DNA of 30,730 nucleotides from JBNKWA01 sp050299555 (lineage in GTDB: Bacteria; Pseudomonadota; Alphaproteobacteria; Rhodobacterales; Rhodobacteraceae). Location: contig JBNKWA010000028.1 in the NCBI GenBank assembly GCA_050299555.1, positions 1 to 30,730 on the forward strand, given 5' to 3'. The notes beneath the pieces are model-generated. The model was not told the DNA's origin. It was given only the letters and a program-made list of their open reading frames with translations, and ran no database searches. Every line of letters starts with the position of its first letter. Positions within the stretch are counted from its first letter, which is position 1. Below, in pieces: positions 8,305-16,510 of this stretch. Both the position numbers and the translations under genes were made by a program.

Positions 8305-9843
8305 ATGAGCAGCAATCCGAAGGTGGGGGCAGGCACCATCGGGCGCCGCGCCCTTCTGGGCGGCATGCTGGCAGCAGTGCCGGTCATGGCCGAGGCAGGG
8401 CTGTCCCGCTCGATCCGGCCTCTGCCTCGTGGCGGGACAGTGGCCCCGGCGGCGACCGGCTCAACGGTCGCGGCGCGCAGCGGACCGACCGTCGAAAGCA
8501 TCCTCAAGGCCAGCGGGCTGGCCAACAACACCGGCTTCATGGTCGCCGACCTGGCCAGCGGCCGGCTGCTGGAAAGCCACCGCGCCGAGGTGGCGATGCC
8601 GCCGGCCTCGGTCTCCAAGGCGATAACGACGCTCTACGCGCTCGACGCGCTGGGCGCCGGCCACCGCTTTCGCACCCGGCTGCTGGCCACCGGGCCGATC
8701 CGCGACGGGCGCATCGCCGGCGACCTGATCCTGGCCGGCGGCGGCGACCCGGCCATGGACAGCGACGGGCTGGCCAAGCTGGCCGCGGCGCTGAAGTCGC
8801 GCGGCGTCTACGGTGTCACCGGGCGGTTCCTGGTCAGCGGCACCGCCCTGCCCTATGTCGAGGAGATCGATCCCGAGCAGCCCGACGATGTCGGCTACAA
8901 CCCCTCGGTCTCGGGGCTGAACCTCAACTTCAACCGCGTGCATTTCCAGTGGCGGCGCGGCGCCGATGGCTATGCCACCTCGATGATCGCACGCGGCGAG
9001 AAGTTCGCGCCGGCGGTCACCGGCATCAGGGTGGCGCTGGCCGACCGCCGCTCGCCGGTCTTCCGCTATGCGCTGGTGGAGGGCCACGACTACTGGACCG
9101 TGGCCCGCGGCGCCCTGGGCAAGGATGGCAGCCGCTGGCTGCCGGTACGCCGGCCGGTGGACTATGCCGGCGAGACCTTCCGCATCCTGGCCGAGAGCCA
9201 GGGGGTGCGGCTGCCCAGCCATGCGGAGATCGGTGCCCCGCCCGCCGGCGCCACCGAGATCGCCGCCGAGCAGAGCGCCACGCTGGAGGCGCAGCTTCGC
9301 ACCATGCTGAAATGGTCCACCAACCTGACCGCCGAGGTGGCCGGCCTGGCCGCCACCCAGGCGGCGCTGGGGCAGGTCGCCTCGCTGCAGCAATCGGCCG
9401 AGGCGATGACCCGCTGGTTCCGGGCCCGCTATGGCCTCAGCCGGGCGCGGTTCGAGAACCATTCGGGGCTGACCGACGCCTCGGAGATGACCGCCGCCGA
9501 GATGGTGCAGTTCCTCGACAGCGCCGGGCAGTCGGGGCCGCTGCCGGCGATGATGAAGGTGGTGCCGATCAATCAGAAGGGCCAACCTGCACCCAAGGGC
9601 GTCGAGGTCAGGGCCAAGACCGGCACGCTGAACTTCGCCCGGGCGCTGGCGGGCTATGTCCACGGGCCGAACGGCCGCCGGCTGGCCTTCGCGATCTTCG
9701 CCGCCGACATGGCGGCCCGCTCGAAGCTGCGGCCCGAGGACGCCGAGCGGCCCGAGGGCGGGCGCGGCTGGATCAACCGCGCCGTGGCGCAGGAACGGGC
9801 GCTGCTGAGGCGCTGGGCCGAGACCTACGCGACGGGGGTGTAG
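8305..9843 (+). CDS. dacB: D-alanyl-D-alanine carboxypeptidase/endopeptidase (PBP4 type)
   Basis: A 512-residue class C penicillin-binding protein that trims peptidoglycan stem peptides and cross-links in the periplasm. The three active-site motifs are present: SVSK (Ser102-Lys105), STN (338-340) and KTG (438-440). The large insert between motifs 1 and 2 (GDLILAGGGDPAM, GYNPSVSGLNLNFNRV) is typical of DacB. The N-terminus has a twin arginine ahead of a hydrophobic stretch (TIGRRALLGGMLAAVPVM, 11-28), so export by Tat rather than Sec is possible. A TTAACC at 8253-8258, 47 nt before the start, resembles a CtrA half-site but is weak evidence. A terminator is not visible downstream. Confidence 0.93.
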   Translation: MSSNPKVGAGTIGRRALLGGMLAAVPVMAEAGLSRSIRPLPRGGTVAPAATGSTVAARSGPTVESILKASGLANNTGFMVADLASGRLLESHRAEVAMPPASVSKAITTLYALDALGAGHRFRTRLLATGPIRDGRIAGDLILAGGGDPAMDSDGLAKLAAALKSRGVYGVTGRFLVSGTALPYVEEIDPEQPDDVGYNPSVSGLNLNFNRVHFQWRRGADGYATSMIARGEKFAPAVTGIRVALADRRSPVFRYALVEGHDYWTVARGALGKDGSRWLPVRRPVDYAGETFRILAESQGVRLPSHAEIGAPPAGATEIAAEQSATLEAQLRTMLKWSTNLTAEVAGLAATQAALGQVASLQQSAEAMTRWFRARYGLSRARFENHSGLTDASEMTAAEMVQFLDSAGQSGPLPAMMKVVPINQKGQPAPKGVEVRAKTGTLNFARALAGYVHGPNGRRLAFAIFAADMAARSKLRPEDAERPEGGRGWINRAVAQERALLRRWAETYATGV

Positions 9844-10167
9844 GCAGCACCGGACCGGCCGCATGGTCTTCAACGTCGATCGCAAAGCTTGCGTCGGTTG
9901 CTCGTAACAGGCCCGCAACCATCAGCGAAAAACCGTTGTCCGTCATGAAATGCATCGCCCTGGCACAGCCGCCCGCGTCGATATCAGCCGCCGGCCCGCA
10001 ATCCTCGGCTGCCCGGGATGGCGTCGTCAACGGGGATCGAACCCCCTCGTTGCGGCACCCCACCTCTCAGGGCCGCGCGCCCCGTTGGCGCCCCTGATCG
10101 CGCGCGCGATGCGGCGGGGCGCGAGGGTGGGCGGGCGGGGAGCGGCCCGCCGCCGTTGCGCGCGCGA
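9844..10167. other. 324-bp intergenic region, no gene recognised
   Basis: Lies between the convergent dacB and terB-like genes. I see no coding frame with a plausible product and no hairpin with a T-run. The one notable structure is the tRNA-T-arm-like segment at 10019-10055, listed separately. GC-alternating runs (cgcgcgcgat) flank 10099-10110 and 10159-10168. Confidence 0.4.
10019..10055 (-). other. tRNA 3'-end-like remnant (T-arm plus CCA)
   Basis: Read on the minus strand, GGGGTTCGATCCCC (10046-10033) is a T-arm-like hairpin, followed 11 nt later by CCA (10021-10019), as at the 3' end of a tRNA. The wider stem (CAACG outside, about 10053-10027) pairs only with a bulge. No matching 5' acceptor strand, D-arm or anticodon arm was found within 100 nt upstream, so this is not an intact tRNA. 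It could be a relic att site or chance similarity. Confidence 0.25.
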
Positions 10168-10608
10168 TCAGGCGTCGCTGTCCTGCCTGAGCGGTGCGTG
10201 CCGGGCCCGGGCCCCGCGCTCGATCGCGGCGGCGTGCAGGCGGTTGACGTTCAGCTCGTGGCGGATTTCCTCCAGCAGCCTCAGCTCGGGCTCGGCGGCA
10301 CGGCCATCGGCCGCCACCACGTCGCAGGCGAAGGCATAGGCGGTCTCGAACAGCCGCTCGGGCAGCGAGTCGCGCACCAGGCCGAACAGCGCGTCCAGCC
10401 CGTCATCCTCGGTCAGCAGGTCGAACACCGCCTGGGCGATATGGGTCAGCCGGTCCTGATCGTAGCCGCCGAAGATCGGCAGGCTGTCGACAATGCGCTG
10501 GATCGACAACAGCTCGCGGGTGCTGATCCGCTCGTCCGAGGCCGAGGCCGCCACCATGACGGCAACCAGTGCATCCTGCGGTGTCCAGGAATGGGAAATG
10601 TCGCTCAA
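10168..10608 (-). CDS. TerB-family (tellurite-resistance-like) helical protein
   Basis: A 146-residue all-helical TerB-like protein. SPQDALVAVMV-type opening (here WTPQDALVAVMVAASASDERIS) is followed by LLSIQRIVDSLPIFGGYD, then DDGLDALFGLVRDSLPERLFETAYAFACDVVAADGRAAEPELRLLEEIRHEL, the acidic metal-binding-type helix pair of the family. The C-terminal tail is basic. Members are linked to stress or metal sensing, but the job of stand-alone copies is unknown. The TTG at 10608 is chosen because AAGGA lies 7-8 nt upstream; a GTG at 10635 would add nine residues but has no ribosome site. dadA lies 86 bp upstream on the same strand. Confidence 0.8.
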   Translation of the reverse strand: MSDISHSWTPQDALVAVMVAASASDERISTRELLSIQRIVDSLPIFGGYDQDRLTHIAQAVFDLLTEDDGLDALFGLVRDSLPERLFETAYAFACDVVAADGRAAEPELRLLEEIRHELNVNRLHAAAIERGARARHAPLRQDSDA

Positions 10609-10693
10609 TTCGCTGTCCTTCGCATTGTCGGTCACTGGCGGTGACCGGCGCGAAGATAGGGGCCGCGCCGCCGCGCAGCAAGGGCCGCCGCGG

Positions 10694-11962
10694 TCACGCG
10701 GTGGCGAAGCCGTAGCGGGCACAGGTCAACCCGTCCAGCTCGATCGCCGCCGGCCGGCCCAGCACCAGGTCGGCGACCACCTGCGCCGATCCTGCCGACA
10801 TGGTCCAGCCCAGCGTGCCGTGGCCGGTATTGAGGAACAGGTTCGGCAAGTGCGAGGGGCCGAGCACCGGCGTGCCGTCCGGCGTCATCGGCCGAAGCCC
10901 GGTCCAGCCCTCGGCCCGCGAAAGATCGCCGCCATGGGGGAAGAGATCGTTCACCACATAGCGCACCGTGTCGGTGGCGTGCGGCCCCAGCCGGCCGGAA
11001 TAGCCGGCGATCTCGGCCTGGCCGGCGACCCGGATGCGGTCGCCGAGCCGGGTGATGGCGACCTTGTGGGTCTCGTCCATGATGGTCGATTGCGGCGCCC
11101 CGGCATCGTCGACCACCGGGAGGGTCACCGAATAGCCCTTGACCGGATAGACCGGCAGCCTGAGTCCGATGGGGGTCAGGACCCGCGGCGCATGGCTGCC
11201 GAGCGCGCAGACATAGGCGTCGCCGGTGATCCGTCCCGCCGGCGCGGTGTCGACGCCGATCACCCTGCCGTTCTCGACCGCGATGCGCTCGATGGTCTGG
11301 CCATAGACGAACTGCACGCCGGCCGCGGCCGCCTTCTCGGCCAGCGCCACGGTGAACAGGCGGCAGTCGCCGGTGCGGTCGGCGGTCAGCCTGAGGCCGC
11401 CGACGAACTTGTCGCGCACCGCCGCCAGCGCCGGCTCGGCGGCGATGCAGCCACCCTGGTCGAGGACCTCGAAGGGCGAGCCGTATTCGGAAAGGATCGC
11501 CTGGTCTGCCTTCGACCCTTTCAGCTGCTTTTCGGTGCGGAAGAGCTGCAGCGTGCCCTGCGCGCGCCCGTCATAGTCGATGCCGGTCTCGGCGATGAGA
11601 TCCGCCAGGCAGTCGCGGGAATGGTTCGAGACGCGCACCATCCGCGCCTTGTTGCGGGCATAGGCCTCGGCATTGCAGTTCCTGAGCATCTGGATGCCCC
11701 AGACCCACATAGTGGGGCTGATCAGCGGCCAGATGAACAGTGGCCGGCGCTTCATGAACAACCATTTCAGCGCCTTCATGGGAATGCCCGGCGCCGCCCA
11801 GGGCGAGGTCATGCCGTAGGAGAGCTCGCCCGCATTGGCATAGCTGGTCTCCAGCCCCGGCCCCTGCTGGCGGTCGATGACCGTCACCTCGGCGCCACCC
11901 TTGGCCAGGTACCAGGCGGTGGTGACCCCGATCACCCCGGCGCCCATCACGACGACCTTCAT
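10694..11962 (-). CDS. dadA: D-amino acid dehydrogenase small subunit type (FAD)
   Basis: A 422-residue flavoenzyme that oxidises D-amino acids (typically D-alanine) to 2-oxo acids and passes electrons to the respiratory chain from the inner face of the membrane. The FAD-binding GAGVIG (7-12) opens the protein, then ETSYANAGELSYGMTSPWAAPG, the DadA signature for this oxidoreductase family. GLRPMTPDGTPVLG and NTGHGTLGWTMSAGSA near the C-terminus are the conserved DAO-fold end. Length and motifs match DadA. The ATG at 11962 has GGAGG 8 nt upstream. No alanine racemase gene lies beside it, unlike the dadAX operons of many species. A divergent S41-like gene starts 157 bp away. Confidence 0.93.
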   Translation of the reverse strand: MKVVVMGAGVIGVTTAWYLAKGGAEVTVIDRQQGPGLETSYANAGELSYGMTSPWAAPGIPMKALKWLFMKRRPLFIWPLISPTMWVWGIQMLRNCNAEAYARNKARMVRVSNHSRDCLADLIAETGIDYDGRAQGTLQLFRTEKQLKGSKADQAILSEYGSPFEVLDQGGCIAAEPALAAVRDKFVGGLRLTADRTGDCRLFTVALAEKAAAAGVQFVYGQTIERIAVENGRVIGVDTAPAGRITGDAYVCALGSHAPRVLTPIGLRLPVYPVKGYSVTLPVVDDAGAPQSTIMDETHKVAITRLGDRIRVAGQAEIAGYSGRLGPHATDTVRYVVNDLFPHGGDLSRAEGWTGLRPMTPDGTPVLGPSHLPNLFLNTGHGTLGWTMSAGSAQVVADLVLGRPAAIELDGLTCARYGFATA

Positions 11963-12118
11963 GCCCCCATCCTCCCCTGGCTCGGCAGCACCACGATGCC
12001 GGCTGCCGGGCCTGCCGGCAAGCTTGACCGCGAGGCGGGGCGGCGCCCAGATGCGGCAGGGGCCGGGCGGTGGCGCGCGAGCCAGCGCATCGGCGGCAGG
12101 AACAGGGGGCGGGCAGGC

Positions 12119-13294
12119 ATGGACTTTGCCGCAGAGGCCGACCGGATCAGGCAGATCGCAGACGGCGATCCTGCCTTCGAAGCGGTTCCCGGGGCGGCGC
12201 TGGGCACGGGCTCCGAGGCCATGGCGGCAGCGGCGGACGTCGACGATTTCCGGCTGGCGGCGATGCGTTTCATGGCACTGGCCGGGAACGGCCACAGCCG
12301 GGCCATCGCCAATGACTGCGTGCGGGTGGCGCCGCTGCGCCTGGTCTGGCTGGACGACGGCCCCTGCGTGGCGTCCCCGACCGCGCTTCTGGGCGCGCGG
12401 CTGGTCGCGATTGGCGGCGTGCCGGTCGCTGCGGTCTTCGCGGCGATGCGGCCCTTCCTTGCCGGCACCGACCAGAGGGCGCGGGCACTTGCCGGCATGA
12501 TGCTGGCCTGGGAGCCGGCGGTGACCGCCGCAACCGGGCAGCCAGGTCCGGCCACCTACCGGCTGGCGCTGACGGGCGGTCGGCGGCGGAACCTGAGGTT
12601 CGGACCCGACGAGACGGTGCCCGGCACATCGCTCTATCCGGCGTCAGATCCCGGCGCTGCTGCCGGGCTGATCGCCGGCGGGCTGGATGTGGACGAGGAC
12701 GAAGCGCGGGCGGGGACCTTCCTGCGGCCGCTGGGGAGGGCGGGCTACCTGCGGATCGGTGATCTCTCGGCCCGGCCGCCAGCGGCGATGGCGGCACTGC
12801 TGGAGGATTTTCTCCATTTCCTTGGGAGAGGGCAGGCCGTGGCGATCGACCTGCGCGGCAACCCGGGCGGCGATTTCACTGGCGCCGTCGCCTTCGCCAG
12901 GCGACTTGCGGCCGTGTTGAGACCGCCCGCGCGGGTGGCGGTGCTGGTCGACAAGTACACGTTCTCGGCGGCGCTGGTGACGGCGGCACTGCTCAAGGTC
13001 CACACCGGCGCCCGCCTCGTCGGCGAGGAAATGGGCGACGCGCCACGCTTCTGGGCCGAGGGCGGAAGCGAGCGCCTGCCCGGTTCGGGCCTTGTCATCC
13101 GCCATTCCGACGGTTGGCACGACTGGCAGACCGGACGGCCCGACCCAACACGAACGCCGGCCGACATCGCCGCCGAGATGGTTGCCGCCGGCGTGTTGCT
13201 GCCCGACATTCCGGTGCCGCTCAGGTCGCGCGATCTGGCCGCCGGGCACGACCCGGTTCTGGCGGCGGCGCGCAGGCTGGTCGATCCGCCGTGA
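12119..13294 (+). CDS. S41-family (C-terminal-processing-like) peptidase or homologue
   Basis: A 391-residue protein with the S41 core in its C-terminal half: AVAIDLRGNPGGDF (240-253) followed by VAVLVDKYTFSAALVTAALLK (273-293) and GARLVGEEMGD (297-307). Ser283 aligns with the S41 nucleophile. MRFMALAGNGHS (49-60) matches the N-terminal 'GHT' segment and offers His59; Glu303/304 could complete a Ser-His-Glu arrangement of the tricorn-like type. No Lys sits at the expected CtpA-type position, so activity is uncertain. No signal peptide or PDZ domain is seen, so it is probably cytosolic. The ATG at 12119 is the best start, with only a moderate purine-rich upstream stretch. Substrate unknown. 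Confidence 0.7.
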   Translation: MDFAAEADRIRQIADGDPAFEAVPGAALGTGSEAMAAAADVDDFRLAAMRFMALAGNGHSRAIANDCVRVAPLRLVWLDDGPCVASPTALLGARLVAIGGVPVAAVFAAMRPFLAGTDQRARALAGMMLAWEPAVTAATGQPGPATYRLALTGGRRRNLRFGPDETVPGTSLYPASDPGAAAGLIAGGLDVDEDEARAGTFLRPLGRAGYLRIGDLSARPPAAMAALLEDFLHFLGRGQAVAIDLRGNPGGDFTGAVAFARRLAAVLRPPARVAVLVDKYTFSAALVTAALLKVHTGARLVGEEMGDAPRFWAEGGSERLPGSGLVIRHSDGWHDWQTGRPDPTRTPADIAAEMVAAGVLLPDIPVPLRSRDLAAGHDPVLAAARRLVDPP

Positions 13295-13317
13295 GGCCGG
13301 TCCCGACGCGGGCGATA

Positions 13318-13346
13318 TTGACGCCCCCTGCACCCGGGCATAGGGA
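13318..13346 (+). promoter_or_regulatory. Predicted promoter for lysK
   Basis: TTGACG (13318-13323), exactly 17 nt, then TAGGGA (13341-13346). The -35 is good, and a TAGG-type -10 is common in high-GC alphaproteobacteria. It lies 24 nt after the S41-like gene stop and would give a leader of about 35 nt. Confidence 0.5.
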
Positions 13347-13388
13347 ACCACCCCTGCATGCCAAGCCCGGCGGCAAGAGGATGATCCG

Positions 13389-14966
13389 ATGACGCTCCAC
13401 GACGAAGCCATGACGTCCAAGGCCTGGCCGTTCGAGGAGGCACGCCGGCTGCTCAAGCGCTATGAGGGCACGCTGCCCGAGAAGGGCCATGTGCTGTTCG
13501 AGACCGGCTACGGCCCCTCGGGGCTGCCGCATATCGGCACCTTCGGCGAGGTGCTGCGCACCACCATGGTCCGCCACGCCTTCGAGGCGATCAGCGACAT
13601 CCCCACCCGGCTGATCTGCTTTTCGGACGACCTGGACGGCATGCGCAAGGTGCCCGACAACGTGCCGAACCCCGAGATGCTGCGCGAGTACCTGCACAAG
13701 CCGCTGACCTCGGTCCCCGATCCGTTCGGCCAGTACGAGAGCTTCGGCGACCACAACAATGCCATGCTGCGCCGCTTCCTCGACACCTTCGGGTTCGAGT
13801 ACGAGTTCGTCTCGGCCCGCGACTATTACCGCATCGGCGGCATGGATGACGTGCTCTTGCGCGCCGCCGAGCGCTATGACGCGATCATGGAGGTGATGCT
13901 GGCGAGCCTGCGCGAGGAGCGCCAGCAGACCTATTCTTGCTTTCTGCCGATCCACCCCGAGACCGGCCGGGTGCTGTATGTGCCGATGAAGCACGTGGAC
14001 GCGAAGGCGGGCACCATCACCTTCGACGACGAGACCGGCCGCGAATGGACGCTGCCGGTCACCGGCGGCCGGGTGAAGCTGCAGTGGAAGCCGGATTTCG
14101 GCGCCCGCTGGGCGGCGCTCGGGGTCGATTTCGAGATGTACGGCAAGGAGCACGGCACCAACACGGCGATCTACGACCGGATCTGCACCATCCTCGGCGG
14201 CCGGCCGCCCGAGCATTTCGTCTATGAGCTGTTCCTCGACGAAAGCGGCGAGAAGATCTCGAAGTCCAAGGGCAACGGCATCTCGATGGACCAGTGGCTG
14301 GCCTATGCCAGCCCCGAGAGCCTGGCCTATTTCATGTTCGGCAAGCCGAAGACCGCCAAGCGGCTGCATTTCGACGTGATCCCGAAGAATGTCGACGAAT
14401 ATCACCAGCAGCTGCGCGCGTATCCCGAGCAGGACACGGTCCAGAAGCTGGCCAATCCGGTGCACCATATCCACAACGGCAAGGTGCCGGCCTCGGACAT
14501 GGTGATCCCGTTCCAGATGCTCCTGAACCTCGCCAGCGTCAGCCATGCCGAGGACAAGTCGGTGCTGTGGGGCTTCATCCGCAAATACGCGCCCGAGGCG
14601 ACGCCCGAGAACCATCCGGGGCTGGATGCGGCGGCGGCCCACGCGGTGCGTTATTATCAGGACCGGGTGAAGCCGGAGAAGGTGTTCCGGGCGCCGGACG
14701 AGAAGGAGCGGGCGGCGCTGGCCGACCTGAAGGCGCGGCTTGAGGGCTGGACCGGCGGCACCGACGCCGAAGAGTTGCAGGCGATGGTCTATGCGGTCGG
14801 CAAGGAGCACGGGTTCGAGCCGCTCCGGGACTGGTTCGCGGCCATCTACGAGGTGCTGCTGGGCGCCAGCCAGGGACCGCGCTTTGGCGGCTTCGTGGCG
14901 CTCTACGGCGTGGCCGAGACGGCGCGACTGATCGGCGATGCGCTGGACGGCAAGCTGGCGGCATGA
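13389..14966 (+). CDS. lysK: Lysyl-tRNA synthetase, class I
   Basis: A 525-residue class I LysRS, the archaeal-type enzyme that replaces the class II enzyme in many alphaproteobacteria. It charges tRNA-Lys with lysine. The HIGH-equivalent GLPHIGT is at 45-51 and the KMSKS-equivalent KISKSKGNG is at 289-297. FSDDLDGMRKVP (79-90) and FGFEYEFVSARDYY (134-147) are family-specific segments. The C-terminal helical anticodon-binding region ends GVAETARLIGDALDGKLAA. The ATG at 13389 has AAGAGG 9 nt upstream. The downstream membrane-protein gene overlaps the stop by 4 nt (ATGA), so the two are translationally coupled. Confidence 0.96.
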   Translation: MTLHDEAMTSKAWPFEEARRLLKRYEGTLPEKGHVLFETGYGPSGLPHIGTFGEVLRTTMVRHAFEAISDIPTRLICFSDDLDGMRKVPDNVPNPEMLREYLHKPLTSVPDPFGQYESFGDHNNAMLRRFLDTFGFEYEFVSARDYYRIGGMDDVLLRAAERYDAIMEVMLASLREERQQTYSCFLPIHPETGRVLYVPMKHVDAKAGTITFDDETGREWTLPVTGGRVKLQWKPDFGARWAALGVDFEMYGKEHGTNTAIYDRICTILGGRPPEHFVYELFLDESGEKISKSKGNGISMDQWLAYASPESLAYFMFGKPKTAKRLHFDVIPKNVDEYHQQLRAYPEQDTVQKLANPVHHIHNGKVPASDMVIPFQMLLNLASVSHAEDKSVLWGFIRKYAPEATPENHPGLDAAAAHAVRYYQDRVKPEKVFRAPDEKERAALADLKARLEGWTGGTDAEELQAMVYAVGKEHGFEPLRDWFAAIYEVLLGASQGPRFGGFVALYGVAETARLIGDALDGKLAA

Positions 14967-15406
14967 GCGCCGCGTTCTGGACGGCGCTGGCGGCCATCGT
15001 CATCGGCGGCATCGGGCTGGCCGTGCAGGGGCCGATCAACGCCACCCTCGCCCGCGCTGCCGGCGGATTGGCGGCAGCGACGGTCTCGTTCGGTGTCGGC
15101 TTTGCGGTGCTCGTCGCCCTGACGCTGCTGCGCGGCGGCGTCCCCGAGGCGGCGGCGCTGAAGGCACTGCCCTGGTGGGCATGGACCGGCGGCTTTCTCG
15201 GCGCCTATTTCGTCTGGGCGACGCTGACCCATGTGGGCACGCTCGGGGTGCTGACCATGGCGGCGGCGGTGGTGCTGGGACAGCTTCTGGCGGCGATGGC
15301 GCTCGATGCCACCGGCGCCTTCGGCCTCGGCGTCCAGGCGGTCAGCCTGCCGCGCCTCCTGGCGGTGGCGCTGGTCGCCGGCGGACTGGTGCTGTCGCGG
15401 TTCTGA
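14963..15406 (+). CDS. YdcZ/DUF606-type DMT membrane protein
   Basis: A 147-residue inner-membrane protein with about five transmembrane segments (roughly 4-26, 34-57, 72-92, 95-112, 127-145). The opening GGIGLAVQGPINATLAR and the central WWAWTGGFLGAYFVW are hallmarks of the YdcZ (DUF606) branch of the drug/metabolite transporter superfamily. Substrates of this short, single-repeat family are mostly unknown, and it probably acts as a dimer. It shares ATGA with the end of lysK, implying co-expression. A promoter for the next gene begins inside its last codons. Confidence 0.87.
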   Translation: MSAAFWTALAAIVIGGIGLAVQGPINATLARAAGGLAAATVSFGVGFAVLVALTLLRGGVPEAAALKALPWWAWTGGFLGAYFVWATLTHVGTLGVLTMAAAVVLGQLLAAMALDATGAFGLGVQAVSLPRLLAVALVAGGLVLSRF

Positions 15407-15429
15407 CGGCGGCCCGCCTGTGCTATGAT
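15401..15429 (+). promoter_or_regulatory. Predicted extended -10 promoter
   Basis: TGCTATGAT at 15421-15429 is an extended -10 (TGnTATGAT). A weak -35 (TTCTGA, 15401-15406) stands 17 nt before TATGAT. Transcription near 15436 would leave a leader of about 20 nt carrying GGAGAGG for the DUF4864 gene. Confidence 0.5.
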
Positions 15430-15455
15430 CCGGCATCGAACCGGAGAGGCCAGAC

Positions 15456-15878
15456 ATGCGCAGACACCGCCGGATTGCCGCCGCCATTGTTGCCGTCGGA
15501 CTCGCCCTCGCTCCGGCCGGGCTACGGTCCGAGCCGGTCGGGGACGCGGTGCAGTCGGTGATCGGACGCCAGATCGAGGCGTTCCTGAGCGATGATTTCG
15601 ACACCGCCTTCAACTTCGCCTCACCGGCCATCCAGGGCCTGTTCGGCAACCCCGACCGCTTCGGCGAGATGGTGCGGAATGGCTATCCCATGGTCTGGCG
15701 GCCGGCGGACGTGCGTTATGGCGCGCTGAACCTGGCCGACGGGCGGCGTTATCAGACCGTGATCGTGCGCGACGGCAATGGCCGCACCCATTATCTGGAA
15801 TACGAGATGATCGAGATAGACGGCGCCTGGCGGATCAATGGCGTCAGGCCGATCCGGCCGCCCGACGCGGGCGCCTGA
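15456..15878 (+). CDS. DUF4864 exported protein
   Basis: A 140-residue protein with a Sec signal (basic MRRHRR, hydrophobic 7-22, probable cleavage near LRSEP), so periplasmic. The mature part matches DUF4864: VIGRQIEAFLSDDFDTAFNFASPAIQGLFGNPDRFGEMVRNGYPMVWRPADV in the family order, then a beta-rich half ending YEMIEIDGAWRINGVRPI. The fold resembles small NTF2-like or nuclear-transport-factor domains. Function is unknown. The ATG has GGAGAGG upstream and its own predicted promoter. It converges with the small minus-strand gene 3 bp downstream. Confidence 0.85.
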   Translation: MRRHRRIAAAIVAVGLALAPAGLRSEPVGDAVQSVIGRQIEAFLSDDFDTAFNFASPAIQGLFGNPDRFGEMVRNGYPMVWRPADVRYGALNLADGRRYQTVIVRDGNGRTHYLEYEMIEIDGAWRINGVRPIRPPDAGA

Positions 15879-15881
15879 GGG

Positions 15882-16091
15882 TCAGGCCCCGCCTTCGCCT
15901 TCGCCCTCGCCTTCCGGAAAGGTCCGGATCAGCACATGCCAGCAGTAGACCGCCAGTGCGCCGGCGAGAATGCCCCAGAAGGGTGTGCCGGTGGCGAACT
16001 CGAACGCGCACCAGAAGGCGCAGATGCCGATAATCAGCCAGCGCCGCCAGGCCTTGCGGTAGAAGGGGTGAGTGTTGTCTATCAGCTTCAT
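15882..16091 (-). CDS. Small DUF3329-like membrane protein
   Basis: A 69-residue protein. After a short cytosolic start (MKLIDNTHPFYRKAWRRW) come two close hydrophobic segments (about 19-34 and 38-56; ATGTPFWGILAGALAVYCW between and within). The layout 'HPFYRKAWRRW...FEFATGTPFWGIL..ALAVYC' resembles short DUF3329-type proteins of Rhodobacterales. The tail is acidic (GEGEGEGG), from a direct repeat of the GEG codons. Function is unknown. It is divergent from the ABM gene, with 87 bp between starts. Confidence 0.72.
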   Translation of the reverse strand: MKLIDNTHPFYRKAWRRWLIIGICAFWCAFEFATGTPFWGILAGALAVYCWHVLIRTFPEGEGEGEGGA

Positions 16092-16178
16092 GATGCGAGG
16101 CTATCCGAGCGCTGGCCCGCTGTCACCCGCGACGGCGGGCGGCGGCCCGTGCTAAGGGATGCAGGAGAGGAGCCAGCC

Positions 16179-16499
16179 ATGCCGCATATCAAGCAGGATC
16201 CGGGCATTCAGACCGTGATCACCACCTTCGAGATGAGCCCCGGCACCGCCGCCGACCTGATGGACGAGCTTCGCAACGCCTATGACCAGTTCATCTCGCA
16301 CCAGCCGGGCTTCATCGCCGCCGCGCTGCACATGAATGACGCCCAGACCCGGATCGCCAACTACTCGCAGTGGCGCAAGCGCGAGGATTTCCTCGCCATG
16401 CTGCGGTCCGACGAGATGCGCAAGCGCAACCGGGTGATCGCCTCGCTGTGCCGCGGCTTCGAGCCGGTGATGTACGATGTGACGGCGGCCTACGACTAG
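16179..16499 (+). CDS. ABM (antibiotic biosynthesis monooxygenase) domain protein
   Basis: A 106-residue dimeric alpha/beta-barrel protein of the ABM superfamily. IQTVITTFEMSPGTAADLMDEL, then HQPGFIAAALHMNDAQTRIANYSQWRKREDFLAML match the family pattern (strand, helix, 'PGF..A.LH...D..R..NY.QW'). Such small stand-alone ABM proteins act as quinone or polyketide oxygenases, haem-degrading enzymes or non-catalytic helpers; the actual role cannot be assigned. The ATG at 16179 has GGAGAGGAG about 6 nt upstream, and longer in-frame extensions upstream have no family match. Confidence 0.82.
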   Translation: MPHIKQDPGIQTVITTFEMSPGTAADLMDELRNAYDQFISHQPGFIAAALHMNDAQTRIANYSQWRKREDFLAMLRSDEMRKRNRVIASLCRGFEPVMYDVTAAYD

Positions 16500-16510
16500 G
16501 CGCCCCGCCC

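Noticed and set aside
10016..10110. Full tRNA on the minus strand
   Set aside because: Only T-arm-like bases and CCA match; the 5' acceptor, D-arm and anticodon arm are missing.
10493..12100. Long plus-strand open frame ahead of the S41-like gene
   Set aside because: Antisense to dadA. Only the part from 12119 has family motifs and a sensible start.
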